This document shows positions 27,933-37,184 of a stretch of 64,000 bases of DNA, one piece after another. The DNA comes from Actinomyces massiliensis 4401292 (GTDB lineage Bacteria > Actinomycetota > Actinomycetes > Actinomycetales > Actinomycetaceae). A program made the translations under genes and the position numbers. Each line of letters opens with the position of its first letter. Positions within the stretch are counted from its first letter, which is position 1. The stretch spans positions 410,051 to 474,050 of the forward strand of contig NZ_JH711481.1 in NCBI RefSeq assembly GCF_000269805.1. Direction: 5' to 3'. A model generated the notes under the pieces. It worked only from the letters and a program-made list of their open reading frames with translations. It searched no databases and had not been told where the DNA came from.

Positions 27933-29702
27933 ATGTTGAACCCGCTCAAGCACGTCACCGCCCGCCCCATCGGACGCCATGCCGCAGCCCCGCGCGGCCG
28001 CAGGATGCAGCGCGTCGGTGGCGCGATCGCCGCCCTGGCCTCGGTCGCGCTCGTCACCGCCTGCGGGATGACGTCGGCGACCGCCACTGATGCGGCCACG
28101 GGCTCGACCAGCATCAGCACCGCCGTCAGGCAGGCCTCCGTCGGTGCGAGCGCATCCGATGTCCTGTCCGCGAACGCAGATACCTCCGAGGCAACCGCGG
28201 TCGCCTCGGATGCCGACAAGACCGGCGCCTACGACGCCTCCGCCACCACGACCATCACGGCCTCGGGCGGCTCCGCCGAGGTCTCGGGCGCCGACGCCGG
28301 CAATGTCACTGTCGATGGCGGGACCGTCACCATCACCGGCTCCGGCACCTACGTGGTGAGCGGCACTCTCGACGGCCAGGTGGTCGTCAACGCGGATAAG
28401 GCCGACGTCCGCCTCGTTCTGGCGGGCGCCTCGATCACCAACACCGGCGGGCCCGCGATCGACATCCAGGACGCCGGGAGCGCCGTGATGGTCCTGGCGG
28501 AGGGCACCACGAACACACTAGCCGACGGCTCCGCCTACGCCGATACCAGTGAGGACGCCGCCACCGCCGCCCTGTTCTCCTCGGACACGCTCACCATCAC
28601 GGGCACTGGCTCCCTGAACGTGACCGGCTCCTACAACGACGGCATCTCATCGAAGAACGGCCTGGTCATCACGGGCGAGCCAACGATCACGGTCGACGCC
28701 GTCGATGACGGCGTGCGCGGCAAGGACTACCTGCTCGTCTCGTCGGGGAGTCTGACGGTGAGCGCGGGCGGCGATGGCCTGAAGTCCTCCGAGGACAACG
28801 ACGAGGCCAAGGGGTTCGTCGTGCTCGGGGACGCCACGGTGAACGTCACCTCCGGCGACGACGGCGTGTCCGCGACCACCGACGTCACCGTGGACGGCAC
28901 GACGCTGTCGATCGCCGCCGGGGGCGGGCAGGCCAATGCCACCGTCTCGGAGGAGCAGGGACCGGGTCAGGGCGCGCCCGATCAGGGTGCGCCGGGTCAG
29001 GACCAGGGCGCCGGCGGCCAGTCCGATGAGAGCCAGTCCGAGAGCACCACCGCCTCCCCCAAGGGGATCAACGCCGGCGTGACCTACGCCCAGGACACGG
29101 GCAGTGTCACCATTGACGCCGCCGATGAGGGCCTGCAGGCGGCCTTCGTCAATGTGAATGGCGGAAGCCTCGATATCGCCTCGGGCGACGACGGCATCAA
29201 TGCCTCCAACGGCGATTACACGATCGAGGGCTACGAGAGCGCCGACTCCGAGTCCGATGACGGCTCGGTGCTCACGATCTCAGGCGGGCAGGTGCAGATC
29301 GATTACGCCAACTCCGACGGGATCGACTCCAACGGGTCGGCCCATGTCACCGGCGGCGAGGTCGTCGTGGGCGGTGCAGCGGGATCGATGGACGGATCGG
29401 TGGACGCCAATGGCGAGACGACGCTGGTGGGCGTATCCGCCTCCATTCCGGTGGCCGAGGGCGACACGATCACCGTCACGGGTGCGGACGGCACGAGCTG
29501 GACACTGACCAGTACGGTCTCCGCCGATGCGGTGACGGTGCTCGGCCTGAGCGAGGGCGGCGAGTACACGGTGGCGACGACGTCGGGCGGTTCGACGACC
29601 GCGACGGCCGGCGCGCTGAGCGCCGGCATGGGCGGAGGCCCGGGAGGCCCCGGGGGCGGGGACCAGGGCCCGGGGCAGGGCGGTCCCGGGCGCAAGGGCT
29701 GA
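27933..29702 (+). CDS. DUF4353 carbohydrate-binding-domain lipoprotein
   Basis: 589 residues. Signal peptide with lipobox LVTACG at Cys about 44. The rest is a repetitive parallel-beta-type domain rich in D-G, T-I-T-G motifs: VTITGSGTYVVSGTLDGQVVVNADKADVRLVLAGASITNTGGPAIDIQ, NDGISSKNGLVITG, DGLKSSEDNDEA, GDDGINASNGDY, typical of DUF4353 proteins that accompany VTC and CotH-like genes. The C terminus is Gly/Pro/Gln rich (MGGGPGGPGGGDQG). Probably surface exposed; role unknown. Confidence 0.85.
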   Translation: MLNPLKHVTARPIGRHAAAPRGRRMQRVGGAIAALASVALVTACGMTSATATDAATGSTSISTAVRQASVGASASDVLSANADTSEATAVASDADKTGAYDASATTTITASGGSAEVSGADAGNVTVDGGTVTITGSGTYVVSGTLDGQVVVNADKADVRLVLAGASITNTGGPAIDIQDAGSAVMVLAEGTTNTLADGSAYADTSEDAATAALFSSDTLTITGTGSLNVTGSYNDGISSKNGLVITGEPTITVDAVDDGVRGKDYLLVSSGSLTVSAGGDGLKSSEDNDEAKGFVVLGDATVNVTSGDDGVSATTDVTVDGTTLSIAAGGGQANATVSEEQGPGQGAPDQGAPGQDQGAGGQSDESQSESTTASPKGINAGVTYAQDTGSVTIDAADEGLQAAFVNVNGGSLDIASGDDGINASNGDYTIEGYESADSESDDGSVLTISGGQVQIDYANSDGIDSNGSAHVTGGEVVVGGAAGSMDGSVDANGETTLVGVSASIPVAEGDTITVTGADGTSWTLTSTVSADAVTVLGLSEGGEYTVATTSGGSTTATAGALSAGMGGGPGGPGGGDQGPGQGGPGRKG

Positions 29703-29727
29703 GCGCGCTCCCCCACACTCCCCCGTC

Positions 29728-29798
29728 GAGATCGGTTGTATTCCGGCTCGAGATCGGTCCGATGGACCGATCTCGAGCCGGAATACAACCGATCTCGG
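29728..29798. terminator. 34-bp-arm perfect hairpin between convergent genes
   Basis: Arms 29728-29761 and 29765-29798 are exact reverse complements, with a three-base loop GAT; the sequence is two head-to-head units of the CGAGATCGG repeat family. It sits between the convergent lipoprotein and GH13 genes, so a bidirectional terminator is the simplest reading. There is no T-run. Confidence 0.65.
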
Positions 29799-29811
29799 CA
29801 TTTAGTGGGGA

Positions 29812-31704
29812 TCAGCCGGGGATGCGGATCCAGGCAGTCGTGTCGGCGGGCAGGACACTCGCGGCGCCACCGGCCGCTCCGGAACCACCATCGGACTCGA
29901 CGACGCCGAGCGGGGCCGAGACCAGCAGGACCTCCCCGGCCGGCAGCTCGGTATCGGCACCGAAGGCTGTCCAGCACTGCACGTCGCCACGGGCGAAGGC
30001 CAGAACGTCCTCGTCACGTCGCACCCACCGAAACGGCCCGGCCGACGGATGCGCCGCGCCCCAGATCTCGCGACGCAGTCGTAGGCCCTCGCAATACAGG
30101 TGAAGCATCGAGCCCGGGTCGGCCTCCTCGAGCTCGACGGCATGCTCCCCCCAGTCCGCCGGCTGGGGCAGGTGCGGCTCGGCGCCGTCGTCGGGTCCGA
30201 AGCCGAATGAACGGCCGGTCGCCGTCCACGGCAGCGGCACGCGGCAACCGTCGCGCCCCTTCTCCTGGCCGCGCATGCGGCGGGCGATGGGGTCCTGCAG
30301 GCGGTCCTCGGGGATGTCGGGGACCTCGGGCAGGCCGAGCTCGTCGCCCTGGTAGAGGTACATGGCTCCCGGCAGCGCCATCACGACCATGGCTGCGGCT
30401 CGCGCCCGGTGCTCACCGCGCGCGGGGTCGCATGCGGGTGCCGCACCCTCAGTGCCCTCAGTGCCCTCAGCGCCCTCAGCGCCCTCAAGGCCATCGGCTC
30501 TGATCCACCGGCGCGCCAGTCGTTGGGCGATGCCCGCGGGATACTCGGGGTCGGGCTCCTCCGGAGAATCGTCATCGGCGAGGTCGAAGCCGTAGCGGGT
30601 GGCGACCCGCGGGGTGTCATGACAGCCGAGGACCCAGGTGGTCGAGCCGCAGGCGGCCTGGTCCGCGATGCCGGCGTCGATCGCCCAGGCGACGGAGCGG
30701 GCGGTCCAGTCGGCATCCTGCATCTGGAAGTTGAAGGCCTGCCCCAGGCTCGCCGCGTAGGCGGGACGGCGCGAGGCGACGACGCCCGCCTCGGCCACGG
30801 CGAAGCGCGGCGGATCGTAGGAGTCGAGGGCGGCGCGCCAGTGGCGGTAGATGTCGTGGACCTCGTCGCGGTCGAACAGGGGGTGAGAGCCGTCGTCGGG
30901 CAGAGGCCACCAGGGGATCTCCGCCATCGGACGGTGCGGCTCGGACATGTCCTTGGCCATCCCGGGGGCCATGTCGATGCGGAAGCCGTCCACGCCGCGG
31001 TCGGACCAGAAGCGCAAAGTGGCCAGGAAGTCCTGGCGCACCGCCGGATCGTCCCAGTTGAGGTCGGGCTGCTCGGGGGCGAAGATGTGGAGGTACCACT
31101 GGTAGGGGCGGGATGTTCCGGGACCGGTGAGCGGGGCGCCGTCGGGGCCGACGTCGTCGATGCGCTCCCAGGCGGAGCCGCCGAACATGGAGCGCCAGTC
31201 ATTGGGCGGCTCGGTGCCGCCAGAGCCGGTGCCGGGGCGGACGTGGTAGAGGGCGCGCTCGGGGGCGTCGGGGCCGCCGGCCAGAGCGGCTCGGAACCAC
31301 GGGTGCCGGTTGGAGGAGTGGTTGGGGACGATGTCCACCATCACCTTGATGCCGACGGCGTGAAGGGCGGCAACCATGCGGTCGAAATCGGCCAGCGTGC
31401 CGATCTCGGGGGCGACGTCGCGGTAGTCATCGACGTCGTAGCCGCCGTCGGCCAGGGCCGAGGGGTAGAACGGGGAGAGCCAGACGGCGTCCACGCCGAG
31501 GGCGGCGAGGTAGGGGACGCGGCTGATAATGCCGGCGAGATCGCCGATGCCGTTGCCGTCGGAGTCGGCGAAGGAGCGCGGGTAGATCTGGTAGACGACG
31601 GCGTCCTTCCACCACTGGCGGACCGGGGCGGGCGCGCTGGGGCGGTGGTCTCGGTGGGCTTGATGGGCTGGGCGGGCTTGGCGGTCTTGCTGGTCTGCGG
31701 TCAC
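29812..31704 (-). CDS. GH13 alpha-glucosidase (oligo-1,6-glucosidase-like)
   Basis: 630 residues. Family 13 regions: WWKDAVVYQIYPRSFADSDGNGIGDLAGI, IMVDIVPNHSS, GVDGFRIDMAPGM with the nucleophile Asp, FAVAEAGV with the acid Glu, and LGCHDTPRVATRYG where the usual Asn-His-Asp is Cys-His-Asp. This marks an exo-acting alpha-glucosidase/oligoglucosidase of maltose or isomaltose use. A low-complexity run of Glu-Gly-Ala (GLEGAEGAEGTEGTEGA, about 415-431) interrupts the C-terminal half. No signal peptide, so cytoplasmic. No sugar transporter lies next to it. Confidence 0.87.
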   Translation of the reverse strand: MTADQQDRQARPAHQAHRDHRPSAPAPVRQWWKDAVVYQIYPRSFADSDGNGIGDLAGIISRVPYLAALGVDAVWLSPFYPSALADGGYDVDDYRDVAPEIGTLADFDRMVAALHAVGIKVMVDIVPNHSSNRHPWFRAALAGGPDAPERALYHVRPGTGSGGTEPPNDWRSMFGGSAWERIDDVGPDGAPLTGPGTSRPYQWYLHIFAPEQPDLNWDDPAVRQDFLATLRFWSDRGVDGFRIDMAPGMAKDMSEPHRPMAEIPWWPLPDDGSHPLFDRDEVHDIYRHWRAALDSYDPPRFAVAEAGVVASRRPAYAASLGQAFNFQMQDADWTARSVAWAIDAGIADQAACGSTTWVLGCHDTPRVATRYGFDLADDDSPEEPDPEYPAGIAQRLARRWIRADGLEGAEGAEGTEGTEGAAPACDPARGEHRARAAAMVVMALPGAMYLYQGDELGLPEVPDIPEDRLQDPIARRMRGQEKGRDGCRVPLPWTATGRSFGFGPDDGAEPHLPQPADWGEHAVELEEADPGSMLHLYCEGLRLRREIWGAAHPSAGPFRWVRRDEDVLAFARGDVQCWTAFGADTELPAGEVLLVSAPLGVVESDGGSGAAGGAASVLPADTTAWIRIPG

Positions 31705-31756
31705 GGCCGCATTCTGTCAATCCTGTCAATTCTGTCAGATTTTCGCGCCGAGCCCC

Positions 31757-33193
31757 TCAGCCCTTCCCCCGCCTGTCCGCCACACGAGCGCCGAGCGCGG
31801 TGTAGCTCAATGCGACGACGAGAAAGATCGTCCCCACCCATAGGAATCCGGCGCCCATGCTGGCGCTGGCGGAGATCCCCATGAACACCGCCCCCAGAGC
31901 GGCCACCCCCACCGCCAGAGCACTTTGTTGAACGGTCGTGATCAAGCCGCTTCCCAGACCGATCTTATGACCAGGAATGGTAGACAGAATAGTACGATAA
32001 GTACTTGGCACGTAAAGACCGTTGCCGATACCGATCAGGAACATTCCGGCAGCCACATGATAGAATTCGAGATAAGGCCAGAATAGAACAACTGGCAGCA
32101 TGATGGCCGCAATTCCCGTCGCCTGCGCCAGCCCTCCGATCTGGATGGATCGAATCCCATATCGCTTAATTATTTGTGGTGCCCGCATGGCCGATAAGAA
32201 CTGCCCCAGCGCCATCGGGGCCATAGACATCCCGGATTCAAGCGCGCTCATGGAATTCCCCTCCTGCATGGCCAGCGCAAAGGCGAACAGGTAGCCGCCG
32301 AACACCAGGAATCCACTCCCCAGCACCAGCAGTCCTCGCCGCATCGTCGAGATCGCCAGAAGGGAGGGCGGGATGAGGGGAGCCCGCCCTGAGGCCTCGA
32401 TGCGCGATTCGTAGAGCCGCAGTGCGGCGAACGCCGCGGCACTGCCGACGCAGAGGGCCCACGCCCACGCCGGCCAGCCCGTCTGCCTGCCCACGCTGAG
32501 GGGAATGAGCAGGCCGAGAATCGCCGCCCCGAAGAGGAGAGTCCCGCCGATATCCGTGGAATCAGGGTCATCCGCCCTCGTCTCCGGAACCCAGGCCCTG
32601 ATCCCCAGGGCCGCCACAACCCCCAGAGGAAGATTGATCAGGAATATGAGCCGCCACCCCAGGCCGCCCAGGTCGGCCCATACAATGACCCCTCCCAGCA
32701 ATCGACCCACTGCCGCGGACAGGCCACCAATAGCGGCGTAATAACTGAGCAGACGCGTCTTGGCGGGCTCTTTCAGAGCGGCTTGAATAGTGGACATGAC
32801 TTGAGGGAGCAGCAAGGCGGCGAAAGCCCCTTGAACCACCCTGGCAGCAATCAGTATTTCCATCGAGGCGGCCACTCCGCAGAACAGCGACGCCGCAGTG
32901 AATCCCAGTGTGCCGAATACGAGAACTCGCCTGCGCCCGTATCTATCCCCAGAACGCCCACTGAAGACCAGAAGCAGGGCGTAGACGATCGAGTATCCAC
33001 TGATGACGAACTGCGATTCGACGGTGTCCGCCCCCAGCGAGGACTGGATGGACGGAAGCGATACGTTCACGATGAATGAATCGATCGACGTCAGAACAGC
33101 AGCCAGCAGAATAGCGGCCCGCCCAGCGGGCGGGAATTCTTTCGCGTCGGATATCGATTCCCGCGCCGCAATCGCACCGGATTCTCTCATCAC
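31757..33193 (-). CDS. MFS drug-export-type transporter (DHA2-like)
   Basis: 478 residues, about 14 transmembrane helices. Motif A is GDRYGRRRVLVFG near residue 83, motif C-like GGLSAAVGRLLGG near 155, and the N-terminal LLAAVLTSIDSFIVNVSLPSIQ is typical of the EmrB/QacA (DHA2) group. ATG overlaps the stop of the quinone-reductase gene by 4 bp, so the two form an operon under the TCAG-N4-CTGA promoter at 34195. The segment 31930-32180 is visibly lower in GC than its neighbours. Substrate unknown. Confidence 0.87.
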   Translation of the reverse strand: MMRESGAIAARESISDAKEFPPAGRAAILLAAVLTSIDSFIVNVSLPSIQSSLGADTVESQFVISGYSIVYALLLVFSGRSGDRYGRRRVLVFGTLGFTAASLFCGVAASMEILIAARVVQGAFAALLLPQVMSTIQAALKEPAKTRLLSYYAAIGGLSAAVGRLLGGVIVWADLGGLGWRLIFLINLPLGVVAALGIRAWVPETRADDPDSTDIGGTLLFGAAILGLLIPLSVGRQTGWPAWAWALCVGSAAAFAALRLYESRIEASGRAPLIPPSLLAISTMRRGLLVLGSGFLVFGGYLFAFALAMQEGNSMSALESGMSMAPMALGQFLSAMRAPQIIKRYGIRSIQIGGLAQATGIAAIMLPVVLFWPYLEFYHVAAGMFLIGIGNGLYVPSTYRTILSTIPGHKIGLGSGLITTVQQSALAVGVAALGAVFMGISASASMGAGFLWVGTIFLVVALSYTALGARVADRRGKG

Positions 33194-34173
33194 GCCTGCG
33201 ATCCGGTGGGGCGCTCGTGGACGAAGACGGTCTTGCCGATGGTCCTGCCGTCGCGCAGCGCGGTCAGCACGCGGGGCGCGTCCTGAATCGGAGCCCGCTC
33301 CGCAATCTGCACAGTCACCTCACCAGAAGCCACCAGCGCCAGCGCCCGGCGCAGATAAGTGCCGACGATGCGCGGATACGCAGCGGACATGGCCCCGAGA
33401 TTGAAGCCGTGAACACCGATCCCCTTTAACCAGAGCGTATTGCTGCTGACCACCTGGTCACCGGCCTGGGAGGCATCGCCGACGGCGAGCAGACGGCCGC
33501 CGAGTCGGAGCAGCTCGAGGCTGGTGATCCTGCCGGGCCCGGCCACCGGATCAGCGATCACATCGAACTGTCCCGGTTCCGCATTCTCAAGATCAGCACG
33601 CAGCCATACCTCGTCGTATCCGAGATCGAGCGCGGCCCGCTTCTTCTCCTCGCCGCCGACGACGCCGACAACACGGCCGGCTCCGAGCGTGCGAGCGATC
33701 TGCCCGAACTGGGAACCCAGCCCACCCGCGGCGGCATGCACGAGCACATGCTCTCCCGGCCGAAGATGCGCAACCCGCTCGAGCGAGATCAGCGCGGTGG
33801 TCGTATTCGACGGCACCACCGACGCCAGGGAGGGATCCATGCCCGCAGGGATCGGGGCGACGAGCTGGGCGTGCGTGACAGCGACCTGCCCGTAGGCGCC
33901 GCCCGCATTGATCGTCAGCGCGGCAACCCGATCGCCGACCGCGAGGCCCTCCACTCGCTCGCCGAGTGCCCGAATCCTGCCCGCGGCCTCGATGCCGGGC
34001 ACCCACGGCAGCGGTTTGGGCACGAACCCGCCCGCGAACAGGGCTTCAACATAGTTCGCCCCCGCGAACTCCACATTCAGCGCCACTTGCTCCGGGGCGG
34101 GCTCGGGTTCGGGGAGCGTGTCGTAGGTCAGCCCTCGAGGACCGTCGTAGCTGGTGATCTGGATGGCTTTCAT
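33190..34173 (-). CDS. zinc-binding-type quinone oxidoreductase (MDR family)
   Basis: 327 residues from ATG 34173, with GAGGAGAG 7 bases upstream. NADPH:quinone reductase layout: N-terminal GroES-like domain (GPRGLTYDTLPEPEPAPEQVALNVEFAGANYVEALFAGGF; PGIEAAGRIRALG), then Rossmann AAGGLGSQFGQIARTLGAGRVVGVVGGEEKKRAA (about 149-182). The catalytic Zn ligands of alcohol dehydrogenases are absent, as in the QOR group. Probably reduces a quinone or alkenal. Divergent from the aldo/keto reductase. Confidence 0.88.
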   Translation of the reverse strand: MKAIQITSYDGPRGLTYDTLPEPEPAPEQVALNVEFAGANYVEALFAGGFVPKPLPWVPGIEAAGRIRALGERVEGLAVGDRVAALTINAGGAYGQVAVTHAQLVAPIPAGMDPSLASVVPSNTTTALISLERVAHLRPGEHVLVHAAAGGLGSQFGQIARTLGAGRVVGVVGGEEKKRAALDLGYDEVWLRADLENAEPGQFDVIADPVAGPGRITSLELLRLGGRLLAVGDASQAGDQVVSSNTLWLKGIGVHGFNLGAMSAAYPRIVGTYLRRALALVASGEVTVQIAERAPIQDAPRVLTALRDGRTIGKTVFVHERPTGSQA

Positions 34174-34194
34174 CTCGACTCTCCTCATATAGTG

Positions 34195-34250
34195 TCAGTA
34201 AGCTGAACAGAATCAGGAACCTGATAGATATGACAGTATCAGACACCTGA
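34195..34250. promoter_or_regulatory. three MarR operator candidates TCAG-N4-CTGA
   Basis: TCAG-TAAG-CTGA (34195-34206), TCAG-GAAC-CTGA (34213-34224) and TCAG-ACAC-CTGA (34239-34250), between divergent quinone reductase and aldo/keto reductase. Centres are 18 and 26 bp apart. A fourth copy overlaps the MarR start (35896-35907). The shared palindrome in a MarR-linked locus is strong evidence for a common operator. Confidence 0.75.
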
Positions 34251-34279
34251 CACAGATCGGAAGCGAGAGGTGAGCCACG

Positions 34280-35332
34280 ATGCAGCGCGAACTTGGACGT
34301 ACAGGGCGGAAGGTGTTCCCATTGGGCCTCGGCTGCATGGGCATGAGCTGGATCTATGCGGAGAGCCGCCGCGATGACGAGCACTCCATCGCCGTCATCC
34401 GACAGGCCCGGGACGCCGGCGTGCAGCTGATCGACACCGCGGGCCTGTACGGCGACGGCCATAACGAGGAGCTCGTCGGCCGCGCGCTGCGCGGGCAGCG
34501 CGACGACGTTGTCATCGCCACGAAGGGCGGACTGGTGGTCGACGACCTCGCGGCGAGGCGGGTGCACCGCGACGGACGGCCCGAGACCCTGAGGCGACAG
34601 GTCGACGAGAGCCTGCGGCGCCTCGACGTCGAGCAGATCGACTTGTTCTACCTCCACCGGGTCGACCCGGCAGTGCCTATCGGCGAGAGCTGGGAGGCCC
34701 TGTCGGCCGTCGTCGACGCCGGCAAAGTGCGCTGGCTCGGGCTGTCCGAAGTCACCATCGCCCAGGCCGAGAGCGCACATGCGATTCACCCGGTGACGGC
34801 GATTCAGTCCGAACTCTCGCTATGGACGCGCGACCCTCTCGGACGCGGCGCCGAACAGGGCACGGGCCGGGAGCAGGCCGAGCCCACGAGCCGCGGCGGC
34901 TCGGCCGAAACCTCCAACGGCACCTCGAACAGCACCTCCGACGGCGACCTGCTCGCCTGGACACGAGACCATGGAGTCTCGTTCGTACCGTTCGCACCGC
35001 TGGGGCGGGGCTATCTGACCGGCACGCTCACGCCGGACGGATTCGAGGACGGCGACTTCCGCGCCACGAACCCGCGCTTCACACCGGAGGCATTCGCCCG
35101 CAACCGGGACATCACCGACGAGATCTCGCGGGTCGCCAGCGCCCACGATGCGACATCCGCACAGGTCTGCCTGGCGTGGCTGCTCGGTCTATCGGAGAAC
35201 ATCATCCCGATTCCCGGCACCCGCAGCAGTACTCACCTGCGGCAGAACCTCCGCGCCACACAGCTCGCCCTCACCGACGACGAGATGCGGACTCTCGACG
35301 GGCTGCCCGCCCCCTCAGGGGCTCGCTACTGA
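34280..35332 (+). CDS. aldo/keto reductase
   Basis: 350 residues. The AKR catalytic tetrad is readable: Asp52 and Tyr57 (IDTAGLYGDG), Lys82 (ATKGGL) and His126 (FYLHRVDP); the NADPH site GTRSSTHLRQNL is near residue 315. A Ser/Thr/Asn/Glu-rich insertion, about 188-223 (RGAEQGTGREQAEPTSRGGS onwards), is unusual for the family and probably disordered. The C terminus overlaps the antisense MarR gene by 62 bp. Likely controlled from the TCAG-N4-CTGA sites just upstream. Confidence 0.9.
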   Translation: MQRELGRTGRKVFPLGLGCMGMSWIYAESRRDDEHSIAVIRQARDAGVQLIDTAGLYGDGHNEELVGRALRGQRDDVVIATKGGLVVDDLAARRVHRDGRPETLRRQVDESLRRLDVEQIDLFYLHRVDPAVPIGESWEALSAVVDAGKVRWLGLSEVTIAQAESAHAIHPVTAIQSELSLWTRDPLGRGAEQGTGREQAEPTSRGGSAETSNGTSNSTSDGDLLAWTRDHGVSFVPFAPLGRGYLTGTLTPDGFEDGDFRATNPRFTPEAFARNRDITDEISRVASAHDATSAQVCLAWLLGLSENIIPIPGTRSSTHLRQNLRATQLALTDDEMRTLDGLPAPSGARY

Positions 35333-35903
35333 GCTCCGCCCCGGCCGACGACGATGCAGTGCCGGCACCGGCGACAGCATCGTCGTCGGCATCGGCGTCA
35401 TCAGCGCCGTCGCCACCGCGCAGCACCGCCGCGATTCGACTCAGGAGGTCGCGAGCCGCAGCGTGCTCCTCCGCGGTGAACGCACCGGCCAGGCGCTCCT
35501 CGACCGCGCGTGCGCACTCGTCGGCGCGCAGCAATAACGCCTCGCCGGCCTGCGTCAGCTCAGTGACCAGCACCTTGCGGTGCACCTTCGACGGCGTGCG
35601 CTCGATCAGCTTCTTGCCCTCAAGCCTGGCCAGGATCGTCGTCATCGTCTGCGGCGTCACCGCCGCGTTCCGCGCCAACTGCGCCGAGGACTGCCCCGGC
35701 GAGTAGTAGAGGACCAGCATCGCCGCGTACTGCGCCACGGTGAGGTCGAAGGGCCGCAGCGCCTCCGACTTCGCAGCCATCAGCGCCTGCTCCGCCTGCT
35801 TCACATAGGTGCCCAGGCGGGCATGCACATCCTCCACAAGCGCGTCCTCCCCCCGACGGGGCGGGCATGGTCGCGGAATGGCGGCAGGCCGCGTATCAGT
35901 CAT
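35271..35903 (-). CDS. MarR family regulator
   Basis: 210 residues from ATG 35903. Winged-helix region ALRPFDLTVAQYAAMLVLYYSPGQSSAQLARNAAVTPQTMTTILARLEGKKLIERTPSKVHRKVLVTELTQAGEALL (about 48-125) is classical MarR. The C-terminal tail after residue 160 is low-complexity, Ala/Asp-rich, then Arg-rich, and lies antisense to the AKR end; the real protein may stop functionally earlier. A TCAG-N4-CTGA palindrome lies over its start codon, indicating autoregulation. Likely senses electrophiles or phenolics given its reductase targets. Confidence 0.85.
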   Translation of the reverse strand: MTDTRPAAIPRPCPPRRGEDALVEDVHARLGTYVKQAEQALMAAKSEALRPFDLTVAQYAAMLVLYYSPGQSSAQLARNAAVTPQTMTTILARLEGKKLIERTPSKVHRKVLVTELTQAGEALLLRADECARAVEERLAGAFTAEEHAAARDLLSRIAAVLRGGDGADDADADDDAVAGAGTASSSAGAELSSEPLRGRAARRESASRRR

Positions 35904-35907
35904 CTGA
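35896..35907 (-). promoter_or_regulatory. MarR autoregulatory operator
   Basis: TCAG-TCAT-CTGA covering the MarR ATG at 35901-35903. With flanks it reads TATCAGTCATCTGACA, close to TATCAGACACCTGACA at 34237-34252. Supports one regulator for both promoters. Confidence 0.7.
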
Positions 35908-35981
35908 CAATGATAGCCCGGCCGAGAACCGGTCCGCCGCCTCCGCACAGCGCCCCACCGATCCGCAGTACCTCTTGACAC

Positions 35982-36004
35982 ATAGGTAAATGGGATTAAC
36001 CTAT
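35982..36004 (+). promoter_or_regulatory. TetR operator and promoter
   Basis: Inverted repeat ATAGGTAAAT-GGG-ATTAACCTAT, nine of ten symmetric positions, 5 bp before the TetR start at 36010. TTGACA at 35975-35980 immediately upstream is a good -35, so the palindrome covers the promoter core. Confidence 0.65.
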
Positions 36005-36009
36005 TTTCC

Positions 36010-36588
36010 ATGACGCCCCCCACAGACCGACCGGACCGCCGCGTCACCGACACCCGGCAGCGCCTCATCGACACGACCCTGGAACTCATCGACGCCCATG
36101 GACGGCAGGAGGTGACGCTGACCGGCGTCGCCCGCGCCTGCGGGGTCACCACGCCCGCCTGCTACAAGCACTTCCCGTCCAAAACCAGCCTCTTCAACGC
36201 CGCCGTACGCCGGCTCTCCAGCAACCTGGGCGAGCAGGCCGAGCAACAGCTCCAGGACGATCCCGTCGAATCGCTCCTGGCCATCGGGATGATCCTGATC
36301 AACCTCGCCGCGGACCACCCCCACCTCTTCGAGTTCAACCAGCTCAGCCCCGAGGCCGTCGCCGCCCTGGACGACCCGGTCGAGGAGCACCCCCTGCTGG
36401 CCACCACCCGCCACGAGGTCGAGCGCCTGGCCGCACGCGAAAGGGCGGACCCCGAGCGCCTCCAGCTCATCATCTGGTCCTGCCTTCAGGGCTACACCCG
36501 ACTCATCGCCGTCGGCGCCGCCAGTGCCGACCCCGACTTCATACGCGCCGCACTGCACACCGTCATCACGATAGGAGACCACTCATGA
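36010..36588 (+). CDS. TetR/AcrR family regulator
   Basis: 192 residues. HTH region RQRLIDTTLELIDAHGRQEVTLTGVARACGVTTPACYKHFPSKTSLFNAAV (about 16-66), recognition helix TTPACYKHF. The remainder is a helical ligand domain of unknown specificity. The stop overlaps the ATG of the downstream oxidoreductase by 4 bp, so the regulator and enzyme are co-translated. The 23-bp palindrome at 35982 probably gives autoregulation. Confidence 0.88.
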   Translation: MTPPTDRPDRRVTDTRQRLIDTTLELIDAHGRQEVTLTGVARACGVTTPACYKHFPSKTSLFNAAVRRLSSNLGEQAEQQLQDDPVESLLAIGMILINLAADHPHLFEFNQLSPEAVAALDDPVEEHPLLATTRHEVERLAARERADPERLQLIIWSCLQGYTRLIAVGAASADPDFIRAALHTVITIGDHS

Positions 36589-37184
36589 CCCGCACCAACC
36601 GCACCCTCGTCATCTACGCCCACCCCTACACCGGCTCCTTCAACCACGCGGTCCTGGAGGCCACCACCACCGCCCTGGACAAGGCGAACCGCCCCTACGA
36701 CGTCATCGACCTCTACGCCGACGGCTTCGACCCCCGCTACACCGTCGAGGAACTGGCCCTGTTCAGCGACGGAGGCACCCTGGACCCGTTGGTCACCCGC
36801 TACCAGGAGCTGATCAAGGGTGCCGCCCGCCTCATCGTCATCACGCCGATCTGGTGGAATGACCTGCCGGGCATGCTCAAGGGCTTCTTCGACAAGGTCA
36901 TGAAGCAGAAATGGGCCTACGACCCCACCCCCTCGGGCGTGAAGGGGCGCCTGACCCACATCGAGCAGATGCTGGTGCTCACCACCTCGACCTCACCGAC
37001 CTGGTACATGCGCTACCTGGCAGGCAATGCGATGGGCTCGGTATTCCTGGGCGCAACCGCCAAGCAGCTGGGCATACAGGGGCGTCGCTGGATCAACTTC
37101 GGCCAAGTGGGCAAGGACGGCGAAGCCGGCGACCGGCGCCGCGCCGACCACCTCCAGAAGGTCGGCCACCTGGTGGCGGCGTGA
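36585..37184 (+). CDS. NAD(P)H-dependent flavodoxin-fold oxidoreductase
   Basis: 199 residues. Family signatures of YwrO/MdaB/NQO-like quinone reductases: TLVIYAHPYTGSFNHAVLEAT at the start (FMN/FAD phosphate loop), VITPIWWNDLPGMLKGFFDKVM near 87-107 and WAYDPTPSGVKGRL. It reduces quinones or nitro-compounds with FMN or FAD. Start overlaps the TetR stop, so its expression follows that regulator. Confidence 0.9.
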   Translation: MTRTNRTLVIYAHPYTGSFNHAVLEATTTALDKANRPYDVIDLYADGFDPRYTVEELALFSDGGTLDPLVTRYQELIKGAARLIVITPIWWNDLPGMLKGFFDKVMKQKWAYDPTPSGVKGRLTHIEQMLVLTTSTSPTWYMRYLAGNAMGSVFLGATAKQLGIQGRRWINFGQVGKDGEAGDRRRADHLQKVGHLVAA

